Program-made: the position numbers and the translations under genes
Notes under the pieces: model-generated
What the model saw: only the letters and a program-made list of their open reading frames with translations
Database searches by the model: none
Told to the model about the DNA's origin: nothing
Assembly: GCA_013339765.2 (NCBI GenBank)
Contig: CM023449.1
Span: 116,748,984-116,812,983 of the forward strand
Source: Haemaphysalis longicornis
Taxonomy: Eukaryota > Arthropoda > Arachnida > Ixodida > Ixodidae
Direction of reading: 5' to 3'
DNA length: 64,000 nucleotides
In this document: piece by piece, positions 10,651 through 20,504 of the stretch
How positions within the stretch are numbered: position 1 is the stretch's first letter
Layout of the letters: each line of letters starts with the position of its first letter

Positions 10651-11640
10651 AGTGTAAAATGTGAGTATACTAGCTAACCAGCCAAAAGCGCAGTACGTAA
10701 GCGACACGCTGTGCGCCGCTGCCAAGCAGGTGTCGAGTAGGCGATGTGTGTACTTTTCTAGGCCGGCCACTGCCAGCAGATTTCTCTCATGCGCAGTGGG
10801 TACGGGCAAGCACTTGTCGGCAGCACGAACCCTTTCCCAAGGGCTGATTTTGCTCACAGAATGAATGCGTCGGCTACAATGCACAGACGAGCAAGCAGTG
10901 TAGCACGTCGTAGCACGGGAGGGACGAGCTGTAAGACACACACACCCTGCTGAGAGCTTGCACTTGTAGCCACTTCGTGGAGTTGACCGCCTCAGGAACA
11001 CAAAACTCCGCTTTTAGGCCAGGAAACTTCGTCGCAGACAACGGGCATGCGGTTAGCCACGCAGGAACCGTAAAAGTACAAGCTTCACCAGGCCTAGCGG
11101 TAGCGCGCACCTGTGCTGGCCACACTGGTTTTCAAGATGGCTGCGTCCATGAGAAAAAATTATTGGTAGGTTTTTGGACTTTTAAATGAATTCCTGGTCG
11201 ATTTGGATGCGCTTTTTTTTGCATTCTTGAGTTCTTTTTGAGTTCCGATGGCGATAGCCTTTTTGCCGATATCCTTTGTTGTTCTACTGAAACCCGAAAA
11301 GTTTGCTCTGTCTGTCTTTTCGCTCTACTAACCACCAGGCAAAAACAGTAAAAAGCCTGGAGGAAACAGAAGAGAATTCCCAAACAAGAAGTTTTGTAAG
11401 CAAAACCTTTCCAAAACACTAAACACGGCACGATACTTCATACTCGTCAACATAATTGAGCAAAAAACAAAACAACAGGCATACCATGAATACATAACTG
11501 GTACCATTGACAATATATTCGCGCGTGATTTTTGCGATATTAAATAAGAAATACAGCCGGGAACAAAATATTGACCACAAAAATACAGAAAAGAGCCCAC
11601 GCCCTAGCCTGCACCTCGTGGTGGCATTGCGAGTTCAAAC
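10651..11640 (-). other. Probable 5' leader of the CR1-like LINE (alpha)
   Basis: In beta and gamma the matching sequence (27687-28680 and 42582-43590) lies directly upstream, on the minus strand, of LINE ORF1. It includes a pyrimidine-rich stretch near 11205-11240 and no long conserved frame. In alpha it starts abruptly at 10648 with no ORF1 beside it, so it is an orphan leader. Where the leader ends on the right is uncertain. Confidence 0.45.
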
Positions 11641-11856
11641 GTAACGAAAGTTTGCCGTAGATGGCGCGCGAGCAGTGGAGCGCGGGAAAATTTAACTGTC
11701 TTGAGCGAAACTCTACTGTGTTTATCGTGGGAGGAGCGACGCGGCAGGGAAAGAGCGTAAGAAGTGGGTGGCGAGAGAAGGGAGGTATTTACGTGACATT
11801 ACGAAGTATTTACGAATGAATGGAGAGAAAAAATGTAAGCTAAAACGTCGTTAGAG

Positions 11857-12205
11857 ATGTACAGGGGTGGGAAATTGAACATCAGAAAAGAAAATTTCTA
11901 CGATAATTCCCAGGGCAGTGCTTTGCTTTGTGAGGCTGGAGCAGGCTGCTTGCGAACTAAGAGCTTTGTGGGGAAGTATTGGCAGAATGATGGGGTGTGC
12001 GTGGTCTGCGGAAAAGAAAAAGAAACTATGCTGCACGTAGTGTTAGAATGCCGGGGTATCCATCCAAATCTACACGAGGGAAATATTCGGCTTCCAGAAG
12101 CCCAGGATTTAAGGGTAGCACAGAGGAAGTTAACTTCAAGGCTGTCGAGGCGACGAAAAAAAGATTGGAATGGTCAGAACCCCACGAAAAGACGTAATCC
12201 TTTTT
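11857..12205 (+). pseudogene. LINE C-terminal zinc-knuckle relic (alpha)
   Basis: The plus frame reads YDNSQGSALLCEAGAGCLRT and later CVVCGKEKETMLHVVLEC. The latter is a C-x2-C-x7-H-x4-C zinc knuckle as found at the C-terminus of several LINE ORF2 proteins. No polymerase domain precedes it, so it is a stray tail. Homologues are at 28916-29221 and 43814-44164. Frames downstream (LRVAQRKLTSRLSRRRK) end in the neighbouring Gypsy fragment of opposite strand. Confidence 0.55.
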
Positions 12206-12400
12206 AAGAAGGTCGGTGAGAGGGCAGGCAATATAAGCGAAGCCTCGGATGAAGTGACGGAAATAGGAGCACAGGTCCACAAAACTTCGAACGTCTTTGG
12301 ATGACCGGGGCACAGGAAAATCTCTAACCGCGTTGATCTTGTCTGGGTCAGGCTGCATTCCATTAGCGACGACAAGGTGGCCCCCGTGAGCGTATGACCT
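12205..12400 (-). pseudogene. Gypsy RT-to-RNase H connection fragment (alpha)
   Basis: The minus frame gives PDPDKINAVRDFPVPRSSKD, VRSFVDLCSYFRHFIRGFA and PLTDLLKKDYVFSWG, the conserved connection between reverse transcriptase and RNase H of Gypsy-type polyproteins. It stops after SWGSDH, so the RNase H domain itself is lost. Its family is different from Gypsy-A and Gypsy-B, judged by sequence. Homologues are at 29263-29460 and 44163-44360. Confidence 0.65.
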
Positions 12401-12688
12401 GAGCCCGGTGTCCCTAGCCCGTGACCCACCGAGACCATCCAACCTGAATTGCCGCGACCCGGCCAGAAGCAGATGACGTTCCTCTGCCAAGTTCTCCGGT
12501 GTGATTCCAAGGGATTTGACGTTCCTTCGTGGCATCGACGGGCATCGCTGTTCTGGGGCCCATCTTCACCATTCCATCATTGTCACCAGTGGCGCTAAGG
12601 ACTTTATTGTTTATATTCATTTCATCTTCACCACACTCGTTTGTTGACTGTGACATCGATCGGGACAGTCGCCTTCGCCGTGGGGAAG

Positions 12689-12879
12689 TGTAACGAGAAG
12701 AGGAATTGGTCGTGGCAGCGTAGCGCTATGGCCATCCTCCGCCGACTAAGACGAAGACGGTTGGCGCGGGCCATTGCTCGAGCTATAATGGCGGAATTGT
12801 AAATAGGTTGCATCTCTTGTAAATAGATCGCTTCAGTACCGACCATGGTTCGTTTCATCCTTCCTGCCGCCACGCAACA
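12689..12879 (+). repeat. Gypsy-type LTR 'a' (alpha)
   Basis: A TG...CA-bounded block of 191 bp: TGTAACGAGAAGAGG at the start, TGTAAATAGGTTGC inside, CGCCACGCAACA at the end. Immediately to the right TTTTGGTGGAGCTGCTG looks like a primer-binding site, so this is a 5' LTR on the plus strand. It resembles LTR 'b' (13310-13517) along its length, but with many differences. The leader sequence before LTR-a (12400-12688) resembles the leader before LTR-b. Confidence 0.55.
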
Positions 12880-13309
12880 TTTTGGTGGAGCTGCTGTGTC
12901 TCGATCCCCAATGCGGTCTCAGCCTCTCCCGGTCGTCTCCCGAAGCTATTGCTACAAGCCTCTTGGATCCCGTCGGCCCGCCCTAGCCCCTGTGAGCCAT
13001 GTACATGTCCATCCCCAGCCCCGCTCCCCTAGCCAATGACCCGCCGCGACCTTCCTACGTGACCAGCCACCACCCAACGGTACGACAACGCCGATTCCCT
13101 GCCCAGTTCTCCGGCGGAGCTCCAAGGGCTTTGGCCGCTGCTTCGCTCCATCGGCGGGAAACGCTTTTCAGGGGCCGCAGCTCATCGAACCATCGTAATC
13201 CGTGGCGTTCGGAACATTTCCCCTCTCTTCTCCTCTCATTCGCATCTTCACCGCACCAGAACATTTATTGTGATCTCGACCGTGAAGGTCGCCTTCGACG
13301 CGGGGGCTA

Positions 13310-13517
13310 TGTCACGAGGACACGAAGAAGGGCGCAGTAGGGTATGCGCCGCTGCGGGCCCGATGAAGAACGACGAAGAGCTGTGTCTGGGGCGTGCAGC
13401 CTGGGCGAACGCTATGCAACAGCTGCCTTGTAAATAATGTAAGGTCATCTCCTACTGTAAATAGGTTGCGTCGTCATCCTCCATGGTTCGCCGCATTCCT
13501 TCTGCCGCCGCGTAACA
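13310..13517 (+). repeat. Gypsy-type LTR 'b' (alpha)
   Basis: TGTCACGAGGACACG at the left, TGTAAATAGGTTGCGTC inside, GCCGCCGCGTAACA at the right (208 bp, TG...CA). Its right edge coincides with the start of the RTE homology, which is also where copy 0 begins to match. In gamma this LTR is split by Gypsy-B at CCTTG. Confidence 0.55.
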
Positions 13518-15434
13518 ATATAGTAAAAGCCTATGCGCCAACAGCTAGCTATGATGATCAAGCCACAGAAAGTTTGTACGAGGACGTCGGATCAGCAATG
13601 AGGAAGATGACGAACACATTCTTCTACAAACGAAGGAATAGGAAATAGACATTGAAAAGCCCCAACGGGTCAACAAAAAATGAAATTGACTTCATTTTAA
13701 GTGACAACAGGATCTAGGGGTGCCAGGAAAACTTCAGTGGCACAGATCAGAGGATGATTAGGCGGAAGGTAAGGCGGAACTTCAAATCAGTAGGAAACTT
13801 GTCAATTGAAAAAAAAAAAACAGCATGGCATCAGTGAGAGCCACGGCGGAGGAATTTAAAATAACGTAACAAATTCGCGCTCCTAAAGAGTAAAATGACT
13901 ATGTAGGGAGGTGTGGCTGCCCCTGAAGGAGAGAACGAAAGCTAGGCGGCCCGGCGCTAAGCTCAGGAGCCTGGAGATAAGCGAGCGTCCGGCCCTACGG
14001 CGTGGGCCTCGTTGTGCCTGCAGAGCTGGCGACGTCCCGGCGCTGCTGCACGGTCGTCGCCTTCCTTAGTGCACCCGAACTGCAGCAGGTCTTGTATTTT
14101 TCACATTCCGACGTCCTCTTACTCCTCTTCCACATACTACCCACGCTCTTCCCTTCGGGCACATACCCCCGGGCGGGTGATTGTCCTGGTCTTTTCGTTA
14201 ACCTCTTCGCCTTCGTCACAGCTTCTTGCGTGCATTTCACTACAAAACTGCAAGGCTCCGAAAAAAAAATCCCCCCGCACCTCCCCGAAGGGAATCGTGC
14301 AGAAATGCGAATGCATTGGGTGCACCGATGAGTGTGTTGCGAGTAATGGCGTAATTAATGACGAGAGTGTGAACGTAATCATTTATTAATCAGCACCTGT
14401 TTGTGTTATCGTTGTACCTGACCGCCACAATCACTGCCTTGTGATCGCTAAAGTGCGCGGTCAAAGGGTCTTTGAGAAGCATACGCGCGTCACAGTTTCG
14501 CGTAAAGACCAGATCAATGCAACTCCCGTCAATGGTAGTGGGGCACGTGTCGAAGCCGGCAGAGAGACAATGCATAGAGTGCCTGGTCTGCATGTACTCG
14601 ACCAGCCACTCGCCACTCTTCTTGCACACGTCAACGTTGAAGTCGCCAACCAAGACTATGGGGTCAGAGGGTTTGGAGCGCACGCGCACAATTTCCATAT
14701 CCGCGTCCAGAAATGCATTCGCATTTACGACGACGACGACGACGAAGTCAGAACTACGAGGCGCGAGCGCACGTGCGACGACGACGACGACGGCGAAAGA
14801 AATGCATTCGCATTTACGACGACGACGACGACGAAGGCAGAACTACGAGGCGCGAGCGCACGTGCGCGCGCTCACGTGCGCTCGCGCTGGAGGAATGCAG
14901 GCGCACGCCGGCCAACGGAGCAAGACAACCCCCGGCTAATAAATGCATTCGCATTTAAAAGCGTTTGAGTCAGTCAACACCGCTGCTGTGCTTGAAGCAT
15001 TGAAAGACCAGGGAATGGAGGAGACCTACATAAAACTCGTACACGACATATATAAGGGTAGAAGGGGTAGGATAAATACTTCGCAAGAAAAGCGAAAAGT
15101 TCCCGATCAGTAAGGGTGTACGACAGGGAGATACCACCTCGCCAAAACTGTTCACAGCTGGTCTAGAGGGGATATTTAGGAAGCTTGAGTGGAACAAGGT
15201 AGGATTACGAATAAACGGATTTTTGAGAAATTTGATGTTTGCAGAAAACATAAGTTTTGATGAAAGAATAAGCAGAGCAGCTTGAAAAAATGCTCGAGGA
15301 ACTACAATCACAAAGCATGGCTGTCGGACTAAACATTAGTTCTTAGTAAATTTAAAGTAATTATAAATAAACATCCGGAAAGCACTCTTTTGCGCTTCGG
15401 AAACACAACATACCAACTTATGAAAGAATATAAC
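13518..15434 (+). pseudogene. RTE-like LINE relic, 5' part (alpha)
   Basis: Endonuclease stretch YAPTASYDDQATESLYEDV at 13530-13590, ending with a KNEIDF stretch at 13678-13700, which pairs with the following catalytic region of this nuclease family. The non-coding block follows (13836-14262), then the alpha-only insert (14262-14950). Reverse transcriptase begins again with KAFESVNTAAVLEALKDQG at 14951. It keeps LNRINGFLRNLMFAENIS-like sequence near 15210-15255 and breaks off at 15434, where Gypsy-A starts. Many frame breaks. The 3' part lies at 19785-20030. Confidence 0.65.
14262..14950 (-). mobile_element. Alpha-only insert with an EEP-nuclease frame and repeated 16-mer
   Basis: Absent from beta and gamma, which read directly from CTCCGAAA to AAGCGTTTGAG. 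On the minus strand 14390-14698 encodes PIVLVGDFNVDVCKKSGEWL, GSCIDLVFTRN and HFSDHKAVIV. GDFNVD and SDHKAV are the catalytic motifs of endonuclease/exonuclease/phosphatase proteins; I recall this sub-type beside PIF1/Helitron proteins in arthropods. AAATGCATTCGCATTT or its reverse occurs at both edges and twice inside (14304, 14711, 14798, 14941), with GACGAC runs between. A TC start after A (14270) and CTAA before T (14936) would fit Helitron ends, but AAATGCATTCGCATTT lies outside the latter, so the class is open. Confidence 0.5.
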
Positions 15435-15944
15435 TGTTCGGAGCCCACGAGAGAGACGACCGACCCGTTCAGCAGCAAGAATGGAACTCTTTATTCCCGA
15501 CAGCCTCGGAGCACGCGCTCCACGTCAGGCGCTCTCACGAGCTCGCTCACACGTGTCAGAGTGGCCAGCGCCCCCTACGTCTCCCCTCTTAGACTATGAC
15601 AAAGGAGTACACTCGAACGCTATAAGTTCTGTCTTTGCGGGGGCCGGACCGCTCGGCCAGATCTCGTGCGATAGCTGCCTTTAGACCGCGCCGAATCCGG
15701 AATAGAAACTGTCGCAGAAGTTGGCGAAGTTGGCGACCTCCCCGTACTCTCTTCTTTCTCGTGTCCCGTCCACTCTTTCGCCTAGTCCTTCGTCGCGTCG
15801 GGCTGGAACCGTAACAAGTGGCGGCGGTTTCTTTGCACCACGCCCCTTGGTGTTTCGACCACGAATGAGCAAGGCCTTTGAGCTGGGCTGAAAGGAGTGT
15901 CGCCGGGCAGTTCAGATCCTTCACCCATACACGGTCACCTGCTG

Positions 15945-16733
15945 TTAAAGGCGGCAACGGACTAGCGCGGTGTAGAGAGTAGAACGCATTGGCTTGTTGG
16001 GCTTTATAAGCACATCCCTATCCTTGAACTCCCGATGACTTGGGGTATGTGGACTCAGGCGTCCTGGAAGACTCGGAAGTCGCGTCTGAAGATTTCGTCC
16101 CAACAGAAGCTGGACTGGCGAATATCCGGATGGTCCCGGTGTATCACGATAGGATAGGAGTGCCAGGTACGGGTCATCGCTTTTTTCCGGAAAGTTCTTT
16201 ACCGTCCGTACCATGCGTTCCGCCTCGCCATTGCTTTGCGGGTACCGCGGGCTGCTGGTTTTATGGCGAAAACCGTACGTCTGAGCAAACTTGGCAAACT
16301 CGTTTGATGAAAATTGGGATCCATTGTCCCTCCGAACGACATCAGGAATCCCGTGGCGCGCGAAGCAACTCTTTACCGCGTTTATCACTGCTAAGCTAGT
16401 CGTGGAAGTGAGGGACACAACTTCGGGAAACCGTGAGTAGCAATCTACGACGACAAGGTGTACACGGCTTTTGCAGTGGAATAGGTCGATCGCAAGATGT
16501 TGCCCCGGTCGATTCGGTGTCGCTGTAGGCATGAGTGGTTCGGGGTTCACCACTCTGTTGGTTGGGCACTGTTCGCAGCTTGTAACCATGTGTTCAATGT
16601 GCATGTTGCACCCAGGCCACCAGACACTTTCTCTTGCTCGTTCCTTGCACCGGCGAAGTCCTTGATGTCCGTCATGAAGGAGGGCCAGCAAATTGGCTCG
16701 CAACGCCCGAGGGATAACTAGGCGGCGGTCCAA
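15945..16733 (-). pseudogene. Gypsy-A integrase (alpha), frame intact
   Basis: 262 codons without a stop, the longest Gypsy-A frame. An H2C2 zinc-binding N-terminal domain is complete (H-x3-H: HDGHQG; C-x2-C: SCEQC). The catalytic core has all three acidic residues: AIDLFH, then RRDNGSQFSS, then QSNGEAERM. In other family members TDNG replaces RDNG. The frame continues to PGPSGYSPVQLLLGR and ends in a basic tail. It would remove nucleotides from the LTR ends and join them to target DNA. As there is no 5' LTR it cannot be expressed in its own context; I class it as a relic with an open frame. Confidence 0.75.
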
Positions 16734-16741
16734 GAGTACAA

Positions 16742-16850
16742 TTTTTTATTTTATTTAATAAATACTGCAGGCTTGACAGTCAAGCCCAAGCAGGAGTGGA
16801 CAAGAGACTACAAAATACAGGAATAGTTGAGTCACAATTGCAAGGAACAA
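16742..16850 (-). mobile_element. Short retroposon tail, alpha only
   Basis: Where beta reads AAGAGTATAATTCC, alpha reads AAGAGTACAAT, about 110 extra bases, then ACAATAATTCC. The insert begins TTTTTTATTTTATTTAATAAA, an A-rich tail on the minus strand. The repeated (A)CAAT is a likely short target duplication. It separates integrase from RNase H frames. Confidence 0.55.
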
Positions 16851-16868
16851 TAATTCCATGGAGAGTGC

Positions 16869-17465
16869 TCAATCTGCCCTTTCCTTCCAAAATTGCATGA
16901 GGTGAACTGGAACCTTGCTCTTGTCTGGCCAGCAATTTTCTATGAAACCACTGACTGCGAGGCATTCCTCGTCGTGGAGCTCGGCTTGTTGAATCTCTTC
17001 AAGGCGGCTTCCTACTGGTGCTGAGAAGCCTTTGTAGACATCCCCAATAAAGAGTTCAACACCATTTACTAATTTGGGGGTAGCGGTATCGCAGGGAGCT
17101 CTGGACAGCGTGTCTGCTGTTGCCAGCAACTTCCCCGGCACGTACTTTACTTGAAATTGGTATCGCATCAACTTTATGCGCATGCGCTGAATCCTTGGTG
17201 GCAGCTGATCGAGGTCTTTATGTCCGAGAAGGGCTACAAGGGATTGATGGTCACACTCCACCGTGAAGAAGAGACCACGCAGATACTGGTCGAACTGCGT
17301 TAGAGCCTGTGTTATCGCCAGTGTCTCCTTCTCAGTCTGGCTGTAGCGGGCTTCTGTTGGAGTCAAAGATCTCGAAGCGAAGGCGACAGTGCGTCGAGCA
17401 CCACAGGGTTGACTTTGGAGAAGCACGGTACCAATACCATACGAACTTGCATCCGGCGCGACCAC
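16869..17465 (-). pseudogene. Gypsy-A RNase H and integrase spacer (alpha)
   Basis: The minus frame starts in the RNase H domain (VAPDASSYGIGTVLLQSQPC) and keeps Asp (PDAS), Glu (KETLAI) and Asp (ECDHQSL). YVPGKLLATADTLSRAP, the end of the domain, follows. The frame begins at the junction with the gag-LTR insert, so the N-terminal part of pol lies on the other side of the insert. It ends with HLMQFWKERAD close to the short retroposon insert. Confidence 0.75.
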
Positions 17466-17487
17466 GGTTGGAAACGACGGGTCATAT

Positions 17488-18690
17488 TGTCACGGGACAC
17501 CTAGCCGCGTACGAAATGCGTGGCTCTTGTCGCGCCATGTCACCTTGCTCCGATGTCCTCACATCTTGGCTGATTTCTTCTCTGACAATTTTGGCGATGG
17601 ACACCGAAGCAGGTCACACGTTTCCCAGTTGAAGTCGGTGGAACTCCTCTCTGACTATTTGCCTCACGATCTCGCGGAGCCCAGGAATTCCGAGCTGAGC
17701 TACGTTTGACACGGGGGCTCCTTCGCTGTGGTATTGCCGGGCTCGTTGCCGAAGTGCCCTCTCGATCGCCGTAGCCTCCTTAATAAATTCGGAAACGGTT
17801 AATGGCGGATTCCGTACTAGATCGGCAAAGATTTCTTTCTTGACCCCTCGCATGAGGTGCCGTACCTTCTTGTCCTCAGCCATGTCGGGGTCTGCCCGCC
17901 TGAACAGACGAGACATTTCTTCGGCGTATATTGTGACGCCCTCATTAGGACGCTAACTCCTGGCTTGAAGCGCAGCCTCCGCCGTTTCTTTGTGGTCACC
18001 GGTCACGTAAGCCGCAAGTATCCGCCATCGAAACTCATCCCAGGACGTCATCTTGGCCTCGTAGTTCTCGAACCACGTCCGTGCGCCTTCCTACAGAGGG
18101 TAGTACACATTATGTAGCTTGCGCTCCTCGTTCCATTCGTTGAACGCGGTGACGCGATCTAACTGGTCCAGCCAGTCCTCCACATCTTGAAAGCTCTCCC
18201 CATAGATGATCTTCGGCGTCCGTGGCTGATGAACCACGTACTGAATGGAAGTGGTAGGTGGAGGAGGTGCATCCACGACGCCGGTGTTTCGCCCCGTCAT
18301 CTTCCGATTCCGGTCAGCCAAGGGCCCGCACTCCGCAGGTAATCCGCGTAGGCGTCAGCTGATCCGCTCGTGAACTGGTGTAATTTTGGTACCTGGTGGC
18401 CTTGCAGTCGGCGTCCTGGTAGGTCCGGGTATCATGTACCCCGCACCTTTACCGCTTGTAACGGTGAAAGTGAGCAGTGGGGCTTGTAGAAATAAAGAAA
18501 AGCAATTTATTTAGAGGGCGAACTTGTGCCCGTAAGTCCGCTGCCACCGCTAGCCACAGCGTCCACCGAAACTGCTCCTTCGTCTTTCTCTTCGCCTTTT
18601 TCTCAGCTGCTGGCTTCAACGTCCACACTTAGAATACTGGGTGTGGGGCCACTGGATCTGTCTGGCAATGATGATAATAACGCCGTGGCA
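17488..18690 (-). mobile_element. Gag-LTR insert inside Gypsy-A (alpha)
   Basis: 1203 bp inserted in what is one continuous pol region in beta. It is bounded by TGTCACGGGACACC at the left and GCCGTGGCA at the right, so TG...CA. The right 234 bp (18457-18690) have LTR properties: TG...CA on the minus strand and a poly(A) signal (AATAAATTGC). A gag frame follows on the minus strand. No second LTR is present at the left. The gamma copy shows an ATAT target duplication. Confidence 0.7.
17614..18321 (-). pseudogene. Gag relic (alpha)
   Basis: Two minus frames: TSIQYVVHQPRTPKIIYGES and FQDVEDWLDQLDRVTAFNEW at 18130-18321, then MSRLFRRADPDMAEDKKVRH at 17830-17916. GESxEDVEDWLxxFxRVAxxNxW is the start of the retrotransposon gag family. 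A stop replaces a codon near 18090 and another near 17955 (both shared by no other copy). The gamma copy (54576-55232) is in one frame here. Confidence 0.7.
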
Positions 18691-18719
18691 ATAAGCTATG
18701 CAACAGTCTGAGCTGAGCA

Positions 18720-19740
18720 TCTCCTTGACCTTCTTAAATGTGGTATCTTGATCCACACCCTAGATCCAATGACTGTTTTTGTTAACCAAAGCTCGGATGG
18801 GCGCAGTCACGCTTGCGCGGTGTGGAAGGAATCGTCCAACGTGATTGACCATACCCAGTAGCCTGCGTACTCCACTAGTATCCGTTGGCGGCGGAAGACT
18901 TTGAATAGGTGAACTCCGTTCTCGTTGACGACAACCCCGAGGAAACGGAGACACTTGACTCCGAATTCACATTTCTTCCTGTTGAGCGTGACCCCGGCCT
19001 CGTCTAGGCGTTTCATCGTGGCTTCAAGTCTTTTGTCATCTTCCTAACGGTCTTTCCCGAATACCAAAATGTCGTCGATCATGTTAACAACTCCCGGAAG
19101 ACCCTCCAGGATTTGAGACATCAGGCGCTGGAAGAATTCCGGAGCGGAAGCGATACGGAAAGGAAGGCGACGATAGCAATACCGACCGAAGAGTGTGATG
19201 AATGTAGTCAGCTCTTCACTTTCAGGGCAAATCTTCACCTGATTGAATCCTGATGTGGCGTCTAACTTGGAGAATACGTGTGCGTCCTTCAGCTGACCTA
19301 ACACAGAGTTCACAGTTGGAAGAACGTAGCGTTCCCGTTGGACATACTGGTTTAGCTTGGTGAAGTCTACACAAATCCTGTACCACCTGTCGACTTGGGT
19401 ACAACAACGAGACTGGCGAACCACGGCGTTGGTTTGCCTACCTTGCGGATGACGCCTTGACTCTCCATCTCGTCGAGTTGAGTTTTGACCACTGGCAGTA
19501 ATGAAATTGGAATCCTCCGTGGGGGGCACAAAGCGAAGGGCTGTGCATCAGGTACACGGCGGATCTTCTACGGTTCTGGAAGTACACCCAACCCTTGAAA
19601 GATTCGAGGCTGTGGAGGAGGCATCGTAGAAGATGTAGCGTCGACGAACTTCACGACACCCAGGTCTTCTATGGCGGGAAGCCCAAGTAACCGGGTGTTC
19701 TGATCTCGCATGACGTAAAGTGGTTGGGTGGTCGAGTTGT
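18720..19740 (-). pseudogene. Gypsy-A reverse transcriptase (alpha)
   Basis: From right to left: a protease-RT linker (GLPAIEDLGVVKFVDATSST near 19640-19680), ICVDFTKLNQYVQRERYVLP, FSKLDATSGFNQVKI (first catalytic Asp), LPFRIASAPEFFQRLMSQIL, and GVVNMIDDILVFGKD with the IDD active site. Then LNRKKCEFGVKCLRFLGV. Several frameshifts, among them a deletion at 18905-18915 that removes SPDPDKVKA-type residues. Not functional. Confidence 0.7.
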
Positions 19741-19784
19741 TTTACAGTTGAGGGTCGCGGAAAACGTCCCGAGCACTGGCAGAC

Positions 19785-20475
19785 ACGAGAAGCGGAAATT
19801 TGGCGACTTGCTACACAACCGGAAAGCAAACATAGGTCGGCCCGAAGGGTAACAGAGTGGATATCGAGAGGCGGGATTAAAATAAGGGGAAGGACAAAAA
19901 CTCGATGGAGGGATGAAGGAAGGAAATCTGAGGTTAAAGAATGGACTCAAACAGCGCAGGACAGGAGCGGTTGGAAGTAAATTGGAGAGGCCTTCTGCCT
20001 GCAGTGGACCTAAATACGCTGTTGTTGACGACGACGATGATGCTGATGTTGATGAGTATGGTTCCAAAATTTGTACGGTATCTCCATTTCTGATAATGAC
20101 AAACCTACGCCATAAGTGTCCAAAACTGCGGAAAGGGGGGATTTTCAGGCTCAGTGATACTGAAATCAGTACCTGCAGAATATGTGGAATCTTATGTGGA
20201 CTCAATGAGGAAGCCCGTCTGCACACCTATATATAACGCATTATGTCTCACACCTTAGTCGCATAAGGAAGGGCTAACGAATGGAGCAATTTGCCCAGCC
20301 GGGGACGGAGCAGAAGGGGGCTAATTTTGCAAGGCAGTAGCGTTTGCACTACAACATATCTCCTCACATTAAGTGCAGTTTTCCCAGCCTGGGACCGAAC
20401 AGAAAGAGGCGCGCTGTGCGAGGCTTTGCTCTGCAAGATGTCACCTGTCTAATTATTGTGCGGCGGCCTCTACGA
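19785..20475 (+). pseudogene. RTE 3' part and duplicated spacer (alpha)
   Basis: After Gypsy-A the RTE C-terminus continues: LATQPESKLRSARRVTEW and EWTQTAQDRSGW, ending near 19980. Then comes the zinc-finger-like stretch (STCRICGILCGLNEEARLHT, 20170-20235) and the 85-bp tandem pair (20290-20440). The frame from 19913 to 20236 is open across both parts in alpha. In beta a G is missing in the G-run near 35107 and breaks it. Confidence 0.5.
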
Positions 20476-20504
20476 CAGGAAGGACGTCATGTTAGGGTGC
20501 TCCC

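Larger units (their letters stand above)
15435..19784 (-). mobile_element. Gypsy-A retrotransposon remnant (alpha)
   Basis: Reads right to left on the minus strand. The left border is the 3' LTR end: on the plus strand TGTTCGGAGCCCACGAG, with GAATAAAGAGTTCC on the minus strand as poly(A) signal. Then come integrase (15945-16733), RNase H (16869-17465) and reverse transcriptase (18720-19740). There is no 5' LTR, gag or protease catalytic site on the right. The element ends near ACTGGCAGACA at 19784, where the RTE relic resumes. Compared with copy 0, about 160 bp of RTE are missing at this site. Two later insertions sit inside it (16742-16850 and 17488-18690). Confidence 0.8.

Noticed and set aside
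14270..14939. Definite Helitron call from TC...CTAA ends
   Set aside because: The 17 bases after CTAA also belong to the insert, the hairpin is about 50 bp from CTAA, and no Rep/helicase is present.
14441..14968. Plus-strand frame of 175 codons with Asp-Asp-Asp and Thr runs
   Set aside because: Antisense to the nuclease frame and driven by GACGAC trinucleotide runs.
19669..20226. 185-codon minus frame
   Set aside because: It crosses the Gypsy-A/RTE junction antisense to the RTE; a chance chimaera without domain.
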